A stretch of 64,000 bases of DNA from Phascolarctos cinereus (GCF_002099425.1 NW_018343964.1:4462501-4526500); one strand, 5' to 3'; counted from the stretch's first letter, positions 1 to 11,382 are shown. Numbers and translations are program-made. The notes: generated by a model from the sequence alone, not told the origin.

Positions 1-1340
1 AAAAAGATTAAGAACAAAAAGAAGAGGAAAAAAAGGAAGATGAATGTTATAGCTCTCTTTTAGGAAACTCAAGATTTGACAGCTTTTCAAAACTAGTGGG
101 AAAAAAATCCTTTGGAATACATTACTTTCATTATTGCCAGAGCAAAATTGTTCTCTGGGTGAAAATGCAGAAGGCCTCTAAGCCTATTCTTCAACACAGC
201 CTCCAAGTTCATGCTATATGTCAGATACTATTAAATAATTCATGTTACAGTGCCAAGACTTTGAATTCCTTCTTTATTTCTCTCTGATCAAAAATGACTC
301 AGAAGGGATCACTGAAAAATCCATTACTTCTAATTAAAAATAGAACACATGGCCACTCAGTAATTGCAATCTATTACCCATTTACCACCACTCTTCTACC
401 TTCTGCTTACTGATCATGATTTCCCCTCTCTTTGTCCCCACTCATCTCCAACCCCCTGACTCAATCCCTATAGAAATGACTTCTTGAGAACTCCCTTGGA
501 TGTTGAAAAGTGCCCTGAATTTTAATCAGCCTCACTGGGTTTAAAGAGCAAGCAAAGAAACTGATTAATATATATGCAGGCAGCAAAGATGTGTTTAAAT
601 ATAAAATTTCATCTTAAAGACACAATTAACTGCCATTTACACACCTTATTACAGTGAACACGTGAACACAACTAGAGTGTTAGATCGTCAAGAAGTTACT
701 TCCTCACCTGCAGGTCCCATGCCATTCAAACTTTAAGGTCACTAATTCTAGAGAATGATGGGAAAATCTGACTACAGAAAACAGAGCCCTCTTTTCATCA
801 GGAATAGATCAAGGCTAGAAGTCAATTACACTATGTTCTCTAACTTCCTGTGACATTTTTATAGAGATAAAATAAAGTTAAAATGAACATTAAAAACAGC
901 CTTGAAGGAGCAGTGCTGAAGCTATCTCACAGAAGCACAAACTGCAGCATAAGGGGCTTATTTGTACAAGACAGATAGGGCTGGATGAGTTATGGGACCC
1001 ATTTGCTAGCGTCTATCAAAAGCTCAGTGACTATGACCATGGCCTCAACTTGCTATATTTGAAAGATGGCTGGGGATCACAGAGATTAGAGCTGTAAGGC
1101 TGGACCAAATTTGTGACCAAATTACCACTGCATGGCTTCTTTTATATTATCTTCTACTCTTCTTCCTCTCTCTCACCCCTCCCACCAAACCTCAATTCAC
1201 ATGCCAATCCCTTCCTCTTGATACTCTTCTACTACTTTACCTGACTGTGACCTTAAACAAAGCAAGAACCTACCCCAAAATTACATCTGAAACAAAAGGA
1301 AGGCATTATTAGCATTGCTCTTCTTTTAAGAACACCACAG
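1..1340. other. Unique AT-rich non-coding DNA
   Basis: No open frame above about 60 codons, no repeat family I recognise and no RNA gene. Base composition is plain AT-rich mammalian intergenic or intronic sequence. Confidence 0.6.
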
Positions 1341-1425
1341 AATAAAAATTAAATACATATATGAATACATGTATGTATATACATATATATGCACATATAT
1401 TAACACATACATATTTAGACATGTG
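1341..1425. repeat. Low-complexity TA/CA-rich tract
   Basis: Alternating purine-pyrimidine words (ATACAT, GTATGTATATACATATATATGC) without a fixed unit. It is a decayed microsatellite. The following 440 bases, to the L2 piece at about 1865, show nothing recognisable. Confidence 0.6.
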
Positions 1426-1864
1426 TGAATGTAAAGTGGAAATATAACATAGGGAGTAGAGGATTTATAGATAAAAAACAATTGAGAACCACTGTTCCAT
1501 GCCAGTCTCTAGAAAACAAAACCCCAAAGATATAAGAATACTTAGAGTTTTTCTAACCCTGAACGTCTGCCTAACAGGTTATATTTTCAGATGCACCTAG
1601 TAGCTCATCTTTAGACACAAAAGACAATGATAAATAGGCCTAATTAGTCTAAATGTAACCTGCAAAGCATGTGCCGATGTATATGCTTTTCCCTTTCTTA
1701 GTTCAGTCATTTTAATAATGAAAATTATTTTCCCCCCACAATTCTTTTTCATGGGAATTTCCTTTTTGAAAGTAAAAAAAAAAATATTTATTTTTAAACA
1801 GTTCCAGAATCTCAAAAAAAGGTGTGGCACAGTATATAGAGATCTAGCCTTATTGTCTGGAAAG

Positions 1865-2840
1865 AATCAGCAAGCCTTTATTAAGTGCCAGGCAGTGAGG
1901 ATATAAGTAGAAAGAATGAAACAATTTTTATTCATGAGGAATTTGCATTCTAATGGGGAAGACAAGAAGTACATATATAAATATATAACAAAAAGTTAAA
2001 GTGAATGAATACAAATACATATGTGTATGTACACATATATGCAAATATGAGGTGGTGGATGAACTCTAGCAGTTGGGAGAATGGTCCTTAAATCTGCACT
2101 TTAAAGGAAAAGAGGGACTTTGTGAGGTAGATAGAAGGAAGGGGACTTCATTCCAGGAATGTGAGATTGTCAGGGCAAAGATGTGAATATTGGATATGGA
2201 TCATCCTGTGAGATAGAAAGAAGGCACATTTGCCTGTACTGAAGAGTGCAGGAGGGGATGTAATGTACAATGAGGCTAAAGGGATGGGTTAAGGCCAGGT
2301 GGTGATGGTCTTTCAAGACTAAACAGAGGAGTTCATGATTGTTTTTTTTTCTTCCTAGAGACAACTGTAAGCTACTGGATTTGATTGAGTAGGAGAGACA
2401 CATTGTCAAATCTGCACTTAAGAAAATAACTTTGTCAGCAGTCTGCTGGATGGGCTGAAGTAGTTAGAGATGAGACAAGAAGACCAATTAAGAGACTTTG
2501 GCAATAATCTAGGTGAGAGGTCATTAGGGCTTGACTTAGAGTGATAGAAAGTGCTAGCTGTGTGAATAAAAGGAAGGCATTAGATGCAGGAGGTATTGTG
2601 GAAATAGGGAAAAATTCAGCAATTGATTGGATATGCAGGGGTGATGGAGAGTGAGGAGTTGAGACGAATGCCAAGGTTACAAATCTGGGAGCCTGGAAGA
2701 ATGGTGGTGTCTTTGGAAGAAACTGGGAAGTTTGAAAGAGGAGGGTTTAAGGGATGATAATGAACTTTGTTTTGAAAATCTTGACTTTGAGATGTCTCTG
2801 GGACATAGTGGTTTGAAATAGGCAAATGATGGCGTGGGAT
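1865..2840 (-). mobile_element. L2/CR1-clade LINE, 3' portion, minus strand
   Basis: The low-coordinate end carries the L2-type 3' terminal words (CTTTATTAAGTGCCAGGCAGTGAGGATA) read in reverse. Farther in, a minus-strand frame contains SHLDYCQSLLIGL, matching the SRLDYCNSLLAGL motif near the C-terminus of the L2 reverse transcriptase. About 1 kb of the 3' end remains, heavily decayed. An 11-base C run (2908-2918) follows just beyond it. Confidence 0.75.
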
Positions 2841-4250
2841 TGCAGTTCCAGAAAGAGATGAACTAGATATATGCAGGTGCATATATGTGTAAGTGTATGA
2901 AAATGTTCCCCCCCCCCCAAATACATACATGGACTAGATGATACACAAGATCTCTTTTAGCTCTTGCAATTTTTTTTTCAAAAACTGTCTAGACTCCAAA
3001 CTCTCAAGATTTGTATAATCTGTTTATGAAGAAGAGTTTCTTGCCATTTCACGTAGCTCAGTCTTAATTGAACTTAATTACATTAAAAAAAAGTGTTCTA
3101 TCCTAAGGAGAAGTACTCAGCCCTAAGTGCCAAACAGCAATTTGATGCCAGGAATTTAACTTCCTTCTCTCTTCTATGTCCTCCTCCTAAGGATGAAAAT
3201 TTACAGAAAAAAATGGTCAGAACTTGCTGATTCAATTTATTTTCTTTCTTTAAAAAGTTCATTATTTTAAAAAATACTATTGATGAATCTGGACAATTTT
3301 GTGTATTGGAGAAGGCACTTTGATTTTATAACACTCACAAAAGTAAATTCTATTCAAATGAGCAATTAATTTTAAAGAGAATCTTAATTTGCTTAGGAGA
3401 AGGAAATAAGGCTATGCAGGTCATTTAAAAAACTAATTGAGAACACTGCCTTGGGAAAAACGTCATTAGTAACACAAGGTCATAACACTACTTTTCCTCA
3501 ATCTCAATTATAATTCTTTTCACCAAAAAGCAAAAAGACTGTTCAAATAAAGGCAATGCAATCTCATAACTCAGACAAAAGTATGAGGTTACTAAAGGAT
3601 TCATTCATTTTCAAATCCTGAATAGCATATCAGATCATTCAGAAACCAATTTAAAACATCCATTCCAGTTTTCATTGGAACATGATGAGGTGAAGTTTTT
3701 TTTTAAACAAAAAAATCTCTAACTATGATTACAATCAGAAACTCACTGATGAATCGAACCCATTAAGTGAAAACTAAGTTTGAGCCATTATCAAATACCA
3801 TTTGATCTGCATTTTTCAATGCAGTTTACATCTATATTGAAAAAGCTGCTTGCCTGGCCAACTGGTAAATTTAATTATGGTGGTATTGAAAACACAACAA
3901 TATCACATTTCAACAAATTACATTTTGCTTCAAAAAGGAGTAGAATAATTTATGATCTATAACCTGGGAGATGGTGGTAACCTTGAAAATTATAGTAATT
4001 GCATACTTTGAGCTCTGCTTTTATTTCACTTGGCAAGTTAAAAAGTACTAATTTACAGAAAGGGTTTTTTCTTTGCCAAGTTAAAAAATTAAATTTAAAT
4101 GCAAATGTGTGTAATTCTTTCCATGGGACAACAACTTAAAATGTGGAAATTTTTAAAATTAAGACACTAAGGTCACATGAACATTATAACATAGCACTAC
4201 AATTTGTGTAGCATATTGGACTAACTGGTCCCAGTCCTTAAAAGGATGCA
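2841..4250. other. Mostly unique AT-rich DNA
   Basis: No gene seen. Bases 2931-2965 (GGACTAGATGATACACAAGATCTCTTTTAGCTC in two parts) look like the 3' end of a CR1/L3 or MIR relic. The rest, including the 60-codon frame near 3780-3962, has no recognisable homology. Confidence 0.5.
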
Positions 4251-4261
4251 TTATAGTTACC

Positions 4262-4440
4262 TCTTTTGATGCCACCTTCCATTGGATAGTACTTCGTACT
4301 TTGCAAAGCATATTCACTTCCCTGATCTTCTTATATCCTCAGAGAAGTTCTGAGAGGTTTGTCGGGTAGGGTATTATTATCTTCCTTTGAACAAGTGAAC
4401 AACTTCCAGCTCATAGAGACTCTGATTTGCCCACAGTCAC
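4262..4440 (+). mobile_element. MIR/Ther-2-like SINE relic
   Basis: It shows the usual order: ACTTTGCAAAGCATATTCAC, then a TCCTCAGA..GTATTATTATC segment, then a degraded GATTTGCCCACAGTCAC that matches the family's TTGCCCAGGGTCACAC box. It is ancient and joins an L2 end. Confidence 0.5.
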
Positions 4441-4456
4441 AAATCAATATCAGTTC

Positions 4457-4655
4457 TAAGTCAGCCAATAAATATTTATTAAGCACCTACTATGTTTCTG
4501 GAACTGTGCTAAGTCTAAGGATACAAAAAGAGGCAAAAGATAGTCTCTGTCCTCAAAGAGCTCACAATCTAATCAGGAAGACAAGCAAACAAACGTATAC
4601 AAACAAGCCATATAGAGGATAAATAGAAAATAAATAAGGGAGAAAAGGCACTAGA
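4457..4655 (-). mobile_element. L2 3' end, minus strand
   Basis: Starts with CCAATAAATATTTATTAAGCACCTACTATG and continues GCTAAGTCTAAGGATACAAAAAGAGGC..CTCAAAGAGCTCACAATCTAAT, the reverse complement of the L2 3' UTR. About 200 bases remain. Confidence 0.8.
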
Positions 4656-5578
4656 GGCTCATCTCTAGTTCATTTCAATATCTTTCCCACAAACAATTTC
4701 AGTCTCTTCCTGGTACTTCACCCCAGGATACACTTTGTAACCAATGGGTCCTGGGAAGATGAGGTGTGAGAATCACCCTGAGGGATTCAATATTAACTCA
4801 TATCTCTATTTGCAGGGATCTCTAGAACGGCAGTGGGGGAGAAATGGGATGCTTTAGTTAAAGCTAACTTTGGAATAATAATCATAAGGGAGCTCAATGA
4901 ACATATCTTGTAATGTTTACACTTCTAGTATGAACTCTAATAACTTCTTTAAATTCAATTGTTCTACCTATATTATAGTCAGTGATGCCTGTCAATGAAT
5001 TGTCTCAATTTTCACAAATATATGAGCAGTTGACATCTTACATTTGATAGCAGGCTCATTAATATTTTCAGGTGCTTCCATCTATAATCAAGGAATAGGT
5101 CTTAATTAAGTTAATGAATCGTTGTTTGAACTAGAAAAGATTATGTTAAGTACAACTTATCTATCACAGGTGGCACTGCAACTTCCAAATATCTCCCAGA
5201 CTTGGAAATTTGTAAAACAAATTTTGCAGAAGAAACAAGAGAAAAGGAAGATAGACAAATCATTACTATTGAGTTCAAAGAATAATGGAATATGATGGCA
5301 AACCAATGGAATGAATAAATATGATCAATTTAAGTAAGAAAATAATGAAGATAAAAGGGATGTAATTTTCTTTTTGGTAAAAATTATTGGCAGTGGAATG
5401 AATTCTGATATAATATTTTCTTTTCTTTCTAGTACAAGTACATAAAGTGATTAATATTGACTAAGGTTTTGTTTTAGCTCACATTATTAATTTTTTTAAA
5501 CCATGAAACCACATGGAGAGTGAAGAAATGCCTACTGAGATAAACATCACAGGTGAAGGCTAATGTACAAAGAAGTAT
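4656..5578. other. Unique AT-rich DNA
   Basis: No gene, RNA or repeat family that I can support in this 0.9 kb. Confidence 0.5.
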
Positions 5579-5594
5579 AGACAATACTTTTTTG

Positions 5595-5597
5595 TTC

Positions 5598-5676
<79 letters not shown>

Positions 5677-5808
5677 TAGGCAATGGGGTTAATTGACTTG
5701 CCCAGGATCACACAGCTAGTAAGTGTTATGTGTCTGAGGTCAGATTCGAACTCAGGTCCTCCTGAATCCAGGGCCGGTGCTCTATCCACTGTGCCACCTA
5801 GCTGCCCC
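5595..5808 (-). mobile_element. tRNA-derived SINE, near full length, with TSD
   Basis: Minus-strand copy of the marsupial SINE whose head is GGGGCAGCTAGGTGGCACAG. The tRNA-like A and B boxes (TAGGTGGCACAGTGGATAGAG and GAGTTCGAATCTGACC-type words) are well kept. A perfect 16 bp TSD, AGACAATACTTTTTTG, lies at 5579-5594 and 5809-5824. The tail on this copy is (GA)n, seen as (TC)36 on the plus strand. Good preservation and an exact TSD suggest a fairly young insertion. Confidence 0.9.
5602..5673. repeat. (TC)36 microsatellite in a SINE tail
   Basis: 72 bases of uninterrupted TC occupy the place of the SINE's A-rich tail. The translated Arg-Glu repeat on the minus strand is an artefact of this run and not a protein. 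Confidence 0.95.
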
Positions 5809-5881
5809 AGACAATACTTTTTTGGAAGCAGCCAATTCTTCTCTAAACTCTCTAAATGTCATTTAGAGCAAAGATATTAAA

Positions 5882-6062
5882 CATGAGGGGACCATCTCCA
5901 GTCATCCTGATCTATGTCTTACCACTGGACCCAGAGGAGAAAGTGAGGCTAGTGACTTTGCACAGCCCTCCCTCACTTAAATCCAACTTACTTGTAAGTC
6001 AGGGCATCACCTTCCTGATGTTATAGTCTTTTTCGAGAATGAAGGACAAGCAACAACATAGA
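5882..6062 (-). mobile_element. Marsupial SINE with GGACAACAAC-type tail, minus strand
   Basis: GACCATCTCCAGTCATCCTGAT..GCACAGCCCTCCCTCACTTAAATCCAA..GAATGAAGGACAAGCAACAAC is the reverse of the element at 10,528-10,795 in this window. Two diverged copies in opposite orientation support an interspersed family. I do not know its library name. Confidence 0.65.
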
Positions 6063-6074
6063 ACATGAGACCCA

Positions 6075-6275
6075 TAGCAGCCCAATACTTCCCAGTATGG
6101 CCCAAACCAGATTAGAATGTAATTGAGAGAAATTTAACAAAATAAATAAAAATATAATAAAACATAAATAATGTTCATTTATGGTTTTCAAATTCAATAT
6201 GTGGGCTCCAGGGATCCTTATGTATAGTGTAATGGCTCAGTTTCTATTTCAGTTTAACATCACTGGTTTAGAACA
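6075..6275 (-). mobile_element. hAT-like non-autonomous DNA transposon
   Basis: Reverse orientation of the same element at 25,235-25,445. Shared words are CCAGATTAGAATGTAATTG, AAATAAATAAAAATATAATA and GGGATCCTTATG. One end reads AGTTTAACATCACTGG, close to the hAT-type terminus AGTTTGACACCCCTG. No TSD is visible. Confidence 0.5.
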
Positions 6276-6371
6276 AAATCTGATCAAGATAGGTAATGAA
6301 ACTATTTGGGAGGAAAATACAGATATTTTTAAAAAACTCATCTGATAGTAACACTAAATACGTGTAAGTGG

Positions 6372-6450
6372 AGAATCCTAGAACCTTAGAGTTGGAAGAG
6401 ACTTTAGAGGTCATCTAATAAAGACAGTCTGCATCAGAAAATGAATCCTT
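6372..6450 (-). mobile_element. CR1/L3-type LINE 3' end relic
   Basis: AATCCTAGAACCTTAGAGTTGGAAGAGACTTTAGAGGTCATCTAA (spaced) is the reverse of the GATGACCTCTAAGGTCCCTTCCAACTCT motif at CR1/L3 3' ends. Short and old. Confidence 0.5.
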
Positions 6451-6467
6451 TTTAGAATACTGAGGTG

Positions 6468-6655
6468 TAAACATTCTGTAGTAGGTGATGTACTGGACTC
6501 ACTGTCAGGAAGAAATTGATTCAAACCCTTCCTTTGATAATTACTACCTGTGTGACCCTAGGCAAATCACTTAACCTTTCTATGCCTCACTATCCTCTAC
6601 AACGGACCAGATAAACTATTAGGTATCTTTGAGGTCTAAACCTATTATCCTACGA
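6468..6655 (+). mobile_element. MIR-type CORE-SINE
   Basis: Contains TACCTGTGTGACCCTAGGCAAATCACTTAACC and TCTATGCCTCACTATCC in MIR order, with a 3' part GATAAACTATTAGG..GAGGTCTAAACC. Confidence 0.7.
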
Positions 6656-7390
6656 TTTCCAGATGATATTCCTTACAGTTCTGCCTGAAGATCTCCCAGT
6701 GAAGAAAAACCCACTAATTCCTCAGGCAGCTCGAGCCCAGAAAACTTATCTCTGAAGTAGGCACCACAGTGAGGCAGGGTGGAAGAAACAGACATGAAAT
6801 AGAAGAACCTGCTCTCACGAGTGGAAGGCAGCCAATATATCAATGGAGAGATACAAAGGACACTGCTGACATAGATTTTAAAAATCCTTGATAAAGACTT
6901 CCTTGAGAAGTTAGTTCGAACTTAAGTCCTCTGCTTCTAAATCCATTATTTGTTTTTGGTCTAATCTGTGATCACAGCATGCTTCCCCAAAAATGCACAC
7001 CAGAAGACTTTCTAGTGGATGTGGGAGAGGGAATATATATGAATTCTTCTCGAGAAGAATATTACAGCAAGTATGTTATTTATAATTTTTGGTGAATACT
7101 ATTGCAGCCACTTTGAGCAGAAGAAGATTCATAGAAGATAAACAATTCAGATGAAGATGACTTATTTTAATGAGATACCATCTTAATTTATTTTCAGTTA
7201 AAAATATTAGCAGGAATCTTTAAAGAGGGGCAAGTCAGTCTGGCTTCTTCAAGCCACTCATTCCTCATCCTCTCAGGCAATGTGAAGACTATTGGAGTTA
7301 GGAATAGAAAGAAAAAAAGTTTAATTCATTGCTTAGGATAGTTTAATGAGGAAGCTAATATTGCAGGACTTACTGATATTTAAATTATAT
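6656..7390. other. No gene recognised
   Basis: Bases 6660-7390 are AT-rich unique sequence. I see no homology, exon-like pattern or repeat. Confidence 0.5.
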
Positions 7391-7392
7391 GT

Positions 7393-7592
7393 TGCCCCAT
7401 CCCGGATTTGTAGCTTCAGATACTAGCTGTGTGTACTTGGGAAAGTCATTTAACCCTGTTTGCCTCAATTTCCTCATCTGTAAAATAAGTTGGAGAATGA
7501 AATGGCAAACAACTCGAGTATCTGCCAAGAAAACCCTGAATGGGATGATGAAGAGTCAGATACAACTGAACAAGAAGATAACAATCAGTGCA
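7393..7592 (+). mobile_element. tRNA/RTE-tail SINE, 5'-truncated
   Basis: Reads ATACTAGCTGTGTGTACTTGGG..TTTGCCTCAATTTCCTCATCTG..GAGAATGAAATGGCAAAC..GAAAACCC..GAAGAGTCAGATACAACTGAAC. The last part matches the 3' end shared by RTE (BovB-like) LINEs and their SINEs. The tRNA head is missing. Confidence 0.8.
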
Positions 7593-7639
7593 TTTAGAAT
7601 TGAACAAAATCCTATAGTATCTCAGAAGTAGGTGAGACA

Positions 7640-8580
7640 CCTATGAATGAGGTGATCAAGGTGGGACTCATGCAGGCAGTAGTATTTGAGCTGGTTCTTC
7701 AAGAATAGGTAAGATTTCAAGAGGCAGGGAAATTATAAGGAAGAAAAATATCCTTTCTCAGCAGAAGGAACAGCAAGAAGAAATGTTCAGTAGTAAATGG
7801 GGCTCAAGTCCAATTTATCAAGAAAACTGCATACACAGTATTTTTTTTTAGGCAACTGGGGTTAAGTGATTTGCATAAGGTCACACAGCTAGTGTTGTGT
7901 CTGCTCTGAGGCTGGATTTGAACTCAAGTCCTCCTGACTCCAGCTCCAGTGCTCTATCCACTACACTACCTAGCTGCCCCTGAAAACTGTATACATATAG
8001 AAGAGTGTTTGGAGGTAAGTCTGAAAAGCTATGGAATTAGCCAGATCATAGGGGGCTTCAACTGAACCAAGAAGGGTTCTAAGTAGGAGAATGACACAAA
8101 GTGGTGTTTTGGGAACAGTATGATAATGAATATGATAAGGATACATTAGAGAGCAAAGTGACAGGAGTCATGAAAAAGTCAGAAGACTATTGCAATAGTT
8201 CACATGTAAGGTAAGATGGCCTTGAATCAAGACTGTGGAAGAGGGAATGGGAAAAAAAAGGGAGAGATGGAGGAGATACTTAGAACTACAGACAGGACTT
8301 TAATGACTGATTGTGTGAGTGAGAAAGAATGAAGAAGGCAAAGGGGGCTAAAAATAATTCCAGTGGTTCAAATCTGAGAGAATAGGAGAACAGTGGTATT
8401 ATATTAAAAATTGGGAAATCATGAAAATTGCTTTGGGATATAGGACATTTCGATGGTTGTTATATTATTTATATATTATGGTTGTAATAATATTATTATA
8501 ATAGATGTTAAAATTACTTTTTAAGTACATCAAATTTAAGGTGCCTGTAGGTCATCTGAGGGAAATGAATAACAGGTAGT
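7640..8580 (-). mobile_element. L2 LINE 3' region, minus strand, interrupted by a SINE
   Basis: Decayed L2 3' UTR/ORF2 end in reverse (GAAAGCTATGGAATTAGCCAGATCATAGGGGGCTTC.., GACTATTGCAATAGTTCACATG, TTTAAGGTGCCTGTAGGTCATCTGAGGG). A SINE occupies 7838-7981. Confidence 0.65.
7838..7981 (-). mobile_element. tRNA-derived SINE nested in L2
   Basis: Minus-strand copy of the GGGGCAGCTAGG family with a T-run tail. The TSD is GAAAACTGCATACACA (7822-7837) against GAAAACTGTATACATA (7982-7997), 14 of 16 matching, which dates the SINE after the L2. Confidence 0.9.
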
Positions 8581-8587
8581 GGGAAAT

Positions 8588-8760
8588 GTGGTTCTGTCTG
8601 CCTACACCTGGCTAAATGACTCCAGGCAACTCATTTAATGTCTCTGAGAAAGTTTCTTCAGCTAAAAAATGGAAGGAGTACCTTACAAGGTTGTGTGGGA
8701 GAATACTTCAATATGTCAAAAGATTTCCTTAGGGATTGCAAGCTCTTTGAAACTTAGTAG
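8588..8760 (+). mobile_element. MIR-type SINE relic
   Basis: ACTCCAGGCAACTCATTTAATGTCTCTGAG..CTTCAGCTAAAAAATGGAAGGAGTACCTTACAAGGTTGTGTGGGAG follows the MIR 3' half. Confidence 0.55.
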
Positions 8761-8782
8761 ACAATGGTCATGAGTGTGGATG

Positions 8783-9052
8783 GGGGCAGCTAGGTGGTAT
8801 AGTGGATAGGGTGTCAGACTTCAAGCCAGGGAGATTCATCTTCAGGAGTTCAAATCTAGCCTCAGATACTTACTAGCTGTGCGACCCTGGGCAGGTCATT
8901 TAACTCTGTTTGCCTCAGTTCCTCATCTATAAAATGAGCTGGAGAAGGAAATGGCAAACCACTCAAGTATCTTTGTCAAGAAAACCTCAAATAGGGTTTT
9001 GAAGAGCTGGACACAACTGGAAAATGACTGAACAACAACAATAACAACAAGT
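8783..9052 (+). mobile_element. tRNA/RTE-tail SINE, near full length
   Basis: Complete from GGGGGCAGCTAGGTGGTATAG through TACTAGCTGTGCGACCCTGGG, the CORE-like CCTCATCTATAAAATGAGCTGG and the tail GAGCTGGACACAACTGG..ACTGAACAACAACAA. It is the best copy of this type in the window. Confidence 0.9.
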
Positions 9053-9490
9053 GAGAGGCAAAAAAAGTCAGTGCCTGGTATCCAACATTCTAATGAAAAA
9101 CTTCTTTACACTTAGATAGACTGGTCCCCAAACAACAGACTATCCATCCCTAGACTATGACTTAAAGCTTTTCAAGCTTGATAAAATCTGCCAGGGCTTA
9201 TACTTTGCTGGCTTTCAAATCCCATTGTCACCTCCATGTCATGCTGAGACATTAGACTAAGACTTCAGTGGAGTGCTTTGATTAAGGACTAGGGAAAATG
9301 TATTGCAATTTTTTTAATACATAAAAGTTAAAATGCATATTTATGGCAAAGGAACGTGCCATACTGTCTTTATTTGCCTTTCTCCAAGAAGCTAGCCCTC
9401 TGGGGTTTCATAGTATATCAGCAAGATATGAGGTCTTATATTATTGAAAGTTATGCTGAGTCAGTGACCCATTGTTCTCAGACCTTGTCA
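9053..9490. other. No gene recognised
   Basis: AT-rich sequence with no repeat I can name. It may include part of the LTR-like element that follows. Confidence 0.4.
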
Positions 9491-9495
9491 ATCAG

Positions 9496-9812
9496 TGTTG
9501 GGGGAGGGGTCAGCTAGTCTGCAGCTTGTTACCCGTTATTTATCATGTATCATTTGTATCAGGCTAGTGTCATGTACTTGTTACCTTGGAGAAGAATGGA
9601 AATGGAATGGCCCATTACCTTTTGCTGATGTGGACCTATCTGAATTGTATCTCATTATGAAAGTTGTCAATAAAAGCTGGTCCCACCCTGAAACCCTTGC
9701 TAATCTTCCATGATCAGCTCCATCAATCTGTGGCTACCTTGACATACTTTTAATAAACTTTGAATTCTCTGCCTTGAGTTTCACTTCAATAATTTGGGCA
9801 AAAGCCCAAACA
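9496..9812 (+). mobile_element. Probable endogenous retrovirus LTR (fossil)
   Basis: Begins TGTTGGGGGAGGGG and ends CCCAAACA (TG..CA), with AATAAA-type signals near 9668 and 9750 spaced as in retroviral LTRs. It is about 315 bp, solitary and old. I found no clear TSD and no internal retroviral sequence beside it, so class and boundaries are tentative. Confidence 0.4.
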
Positions 9813-9934
9813 AAGAATTTTCCTTTAAACTCTATCCCTCAAGAGCAAAGGGCAGTGATAGCCATTTATGCAGCCCACCAGTGAACCCTCTGGACCAGTT
9901 CAGAGATAACATACATGTTAAATGTTCCCACAGT

Positions 9935-10110
9935 TCAGAGGTGTTTAACCCTGGGGGACTATGAACTTTTTTTTTTAACGGCTGATAGCTACATTCCAAT
10001 ATAATGGTTTTATTTTATACATTTTAAAACAATATTCTGAGGGAGTCTGATGGTTTTTACCAGGATACCAAAGGGGTCCATGACATACAAAAATGCTAAG
10101 AACTCCTTCC
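9935..10110 (+). mobile_element. MER5-like hAT DNA transposon relic
   Basis: GGGGGACTATGAACTTTTTTT, ATATAATGGTTTTATTTTATACATTTTAAAACAATATTCTGAG and CCAAAGGGGTCCATGACA are in the order of a MER5-type element (GGGGTCCATGAAC..GGGGTCCATGA). A second copy lies at 19,664-19,800. Confidence 0.65.
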
Positions 10111-10527
10111 ATAACTCATTAAATGGGGTAATAGTATAATACTCTCTCTTAGATACATGTTCCATAGTTCTCCAGAGCAATAATTCAGTTAAATTCAACC
10201 AGAATGAAATGCATACTTTGTAAAGAACACTGTGCTAACCTGGAGGAAATATACATTTCAGATAACATATTACCCTGCTGTCATGAAGCTTCCATTCCAG
10301 AGGGAGGTATAACACATACCCAAACAACTATGTTAGATAGAAGCAATGAATCCTCTAAAGTGGACCCATGTATTCAAATTCACACCATTAGGAGTAATGA
10401 TTATCTGAAATTGGTCTTTGGTTTTACCCCCAGTGGAAATATCCTGTGCAAATTCAAATAATGGGATCACTTTGGTGCATTCATTATTTACACTAAACAA
10501 GAACTACATAACACATGTACTGTTGTT
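10111..10527. other. Degenerate sequence, possible L2
   Basis: TACTTTGTAAAGAACACTGTGCTAACCTGG..CATTCCAGAGGGAGG near 10,205-10,330 resembles a decayed minus-strand L2 3' end. The overlapping 85-codon frame is not a gene. The rest is unassigned. Confidence 0.35.
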
Positions 10528-10795
10528 GTTTGTCCTTCATTTTCAAACAGGATCACAACATCAGGGAGGCGATATCATGGCACGCAAGTAAATTGGATTT
10601 TAAGTGAGGGAGGGCTGTGCAAAGTCACCAGTCTCACTTTCTCATCTGGAGCTATCTGTGTACAGTGGTGAGATAAAGATCAGGATGACTGGAGATGGTC
10701 CTGGATGCAGTGGGAGACCTTGGCTTTTTCAATCTAAGGTCTTCAACAGCTCTCAGTTTGACTGAGGCAATGCCTATTCAGTGATTAAGGCTAGA
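10528..10795 (+). mobile_element. Marsupial SINE with GTTGTTGTTTGTCC-type start
   Basis: Same family as 5882-6062 in the opposite strand: TTTGTCCTTCATTTTC..GATCACAACATCAGGGAGG..GTGAGGGAGGGCTGTGCAAAG..GATCAGGATGACTGGAGATGG, extending to CAGTGATTAAGGCTAG. It runs ~85 bp past the region shared with the 5.9 kb copy. Confidence 0.65.
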
Positions 10796-10799
10796 TATG

Positions 10800-11085
10800 A
10801 ACATATGTATAAAACATTTACAATGTGCTATAGGAGATCAAAGAGACAAAAGCCATTACCTACGGGATTCCCGAGGAAGTGGCATTTTTAGTATGGCTTT
10901 AAAGAATAGGCAGTGATTCGAAGAGTAAAAAGAGAAAGGGAACACCAGAGAGTATCCTTGGGATTATAGGACTTTAAAATGTATGCTTCTTGAGAGTAAG
11001 AATTGCTACATTCTTTGTATTTGTATTCCTAGCACCAAGCATAGTATCTGGCATAAAGTAAAGTAGGAGGTTCATTAGCTGATTG
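10800..11085. mobile_element. Two L2 fragments in opposite orientation
   Basis: 10,800-10,960 resembles minus-strand L2 3' UTR. 10,972-11,080 is a plus-strand L2 3' end (GCTTCTTGAGAGTAAGAATTGC..TTTGTATTCCTAGCACCAAGCATAGTATCTGGCATAAAGTA). Confidence 0.6.
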
Positions 11086-11382
11086 CTCATACAATGCTTT
11101 CCATACATCATTGTTTCTAACCCAGAATAATCATTGCATTTGTGATTTACCTCGACACCATTATGTATATAATATTTTTCACTTTCCAAATTAGACTTTT
11201 TCTTTACAAATGCACATATCTTACGAAATATGAATTCCTCAATTATTCAGCCTTTCATTTCCCCCATCCATTGAAAGAGAAAAACATAAGTAGTAAACTT
11301 AAGACGAAAGATGAGGCAATAGAGTGAGACCATCTTATTTCACTTTCTCTTTTAAACATTCAAGGAAACAAGAGGAAAGATG

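Noticed and set aside
5474-5683. Arg-Glu repeat protein frame
   Set aside because: Translation of the (TC)n microsatellite.
8783-8850. tRNA gene
   Set aside because: tRNA-like boxes here and in about a dozen other places belong to SINE heads with SINE bodies and TSDs, not to cloverleaf-forming tRNA genes.
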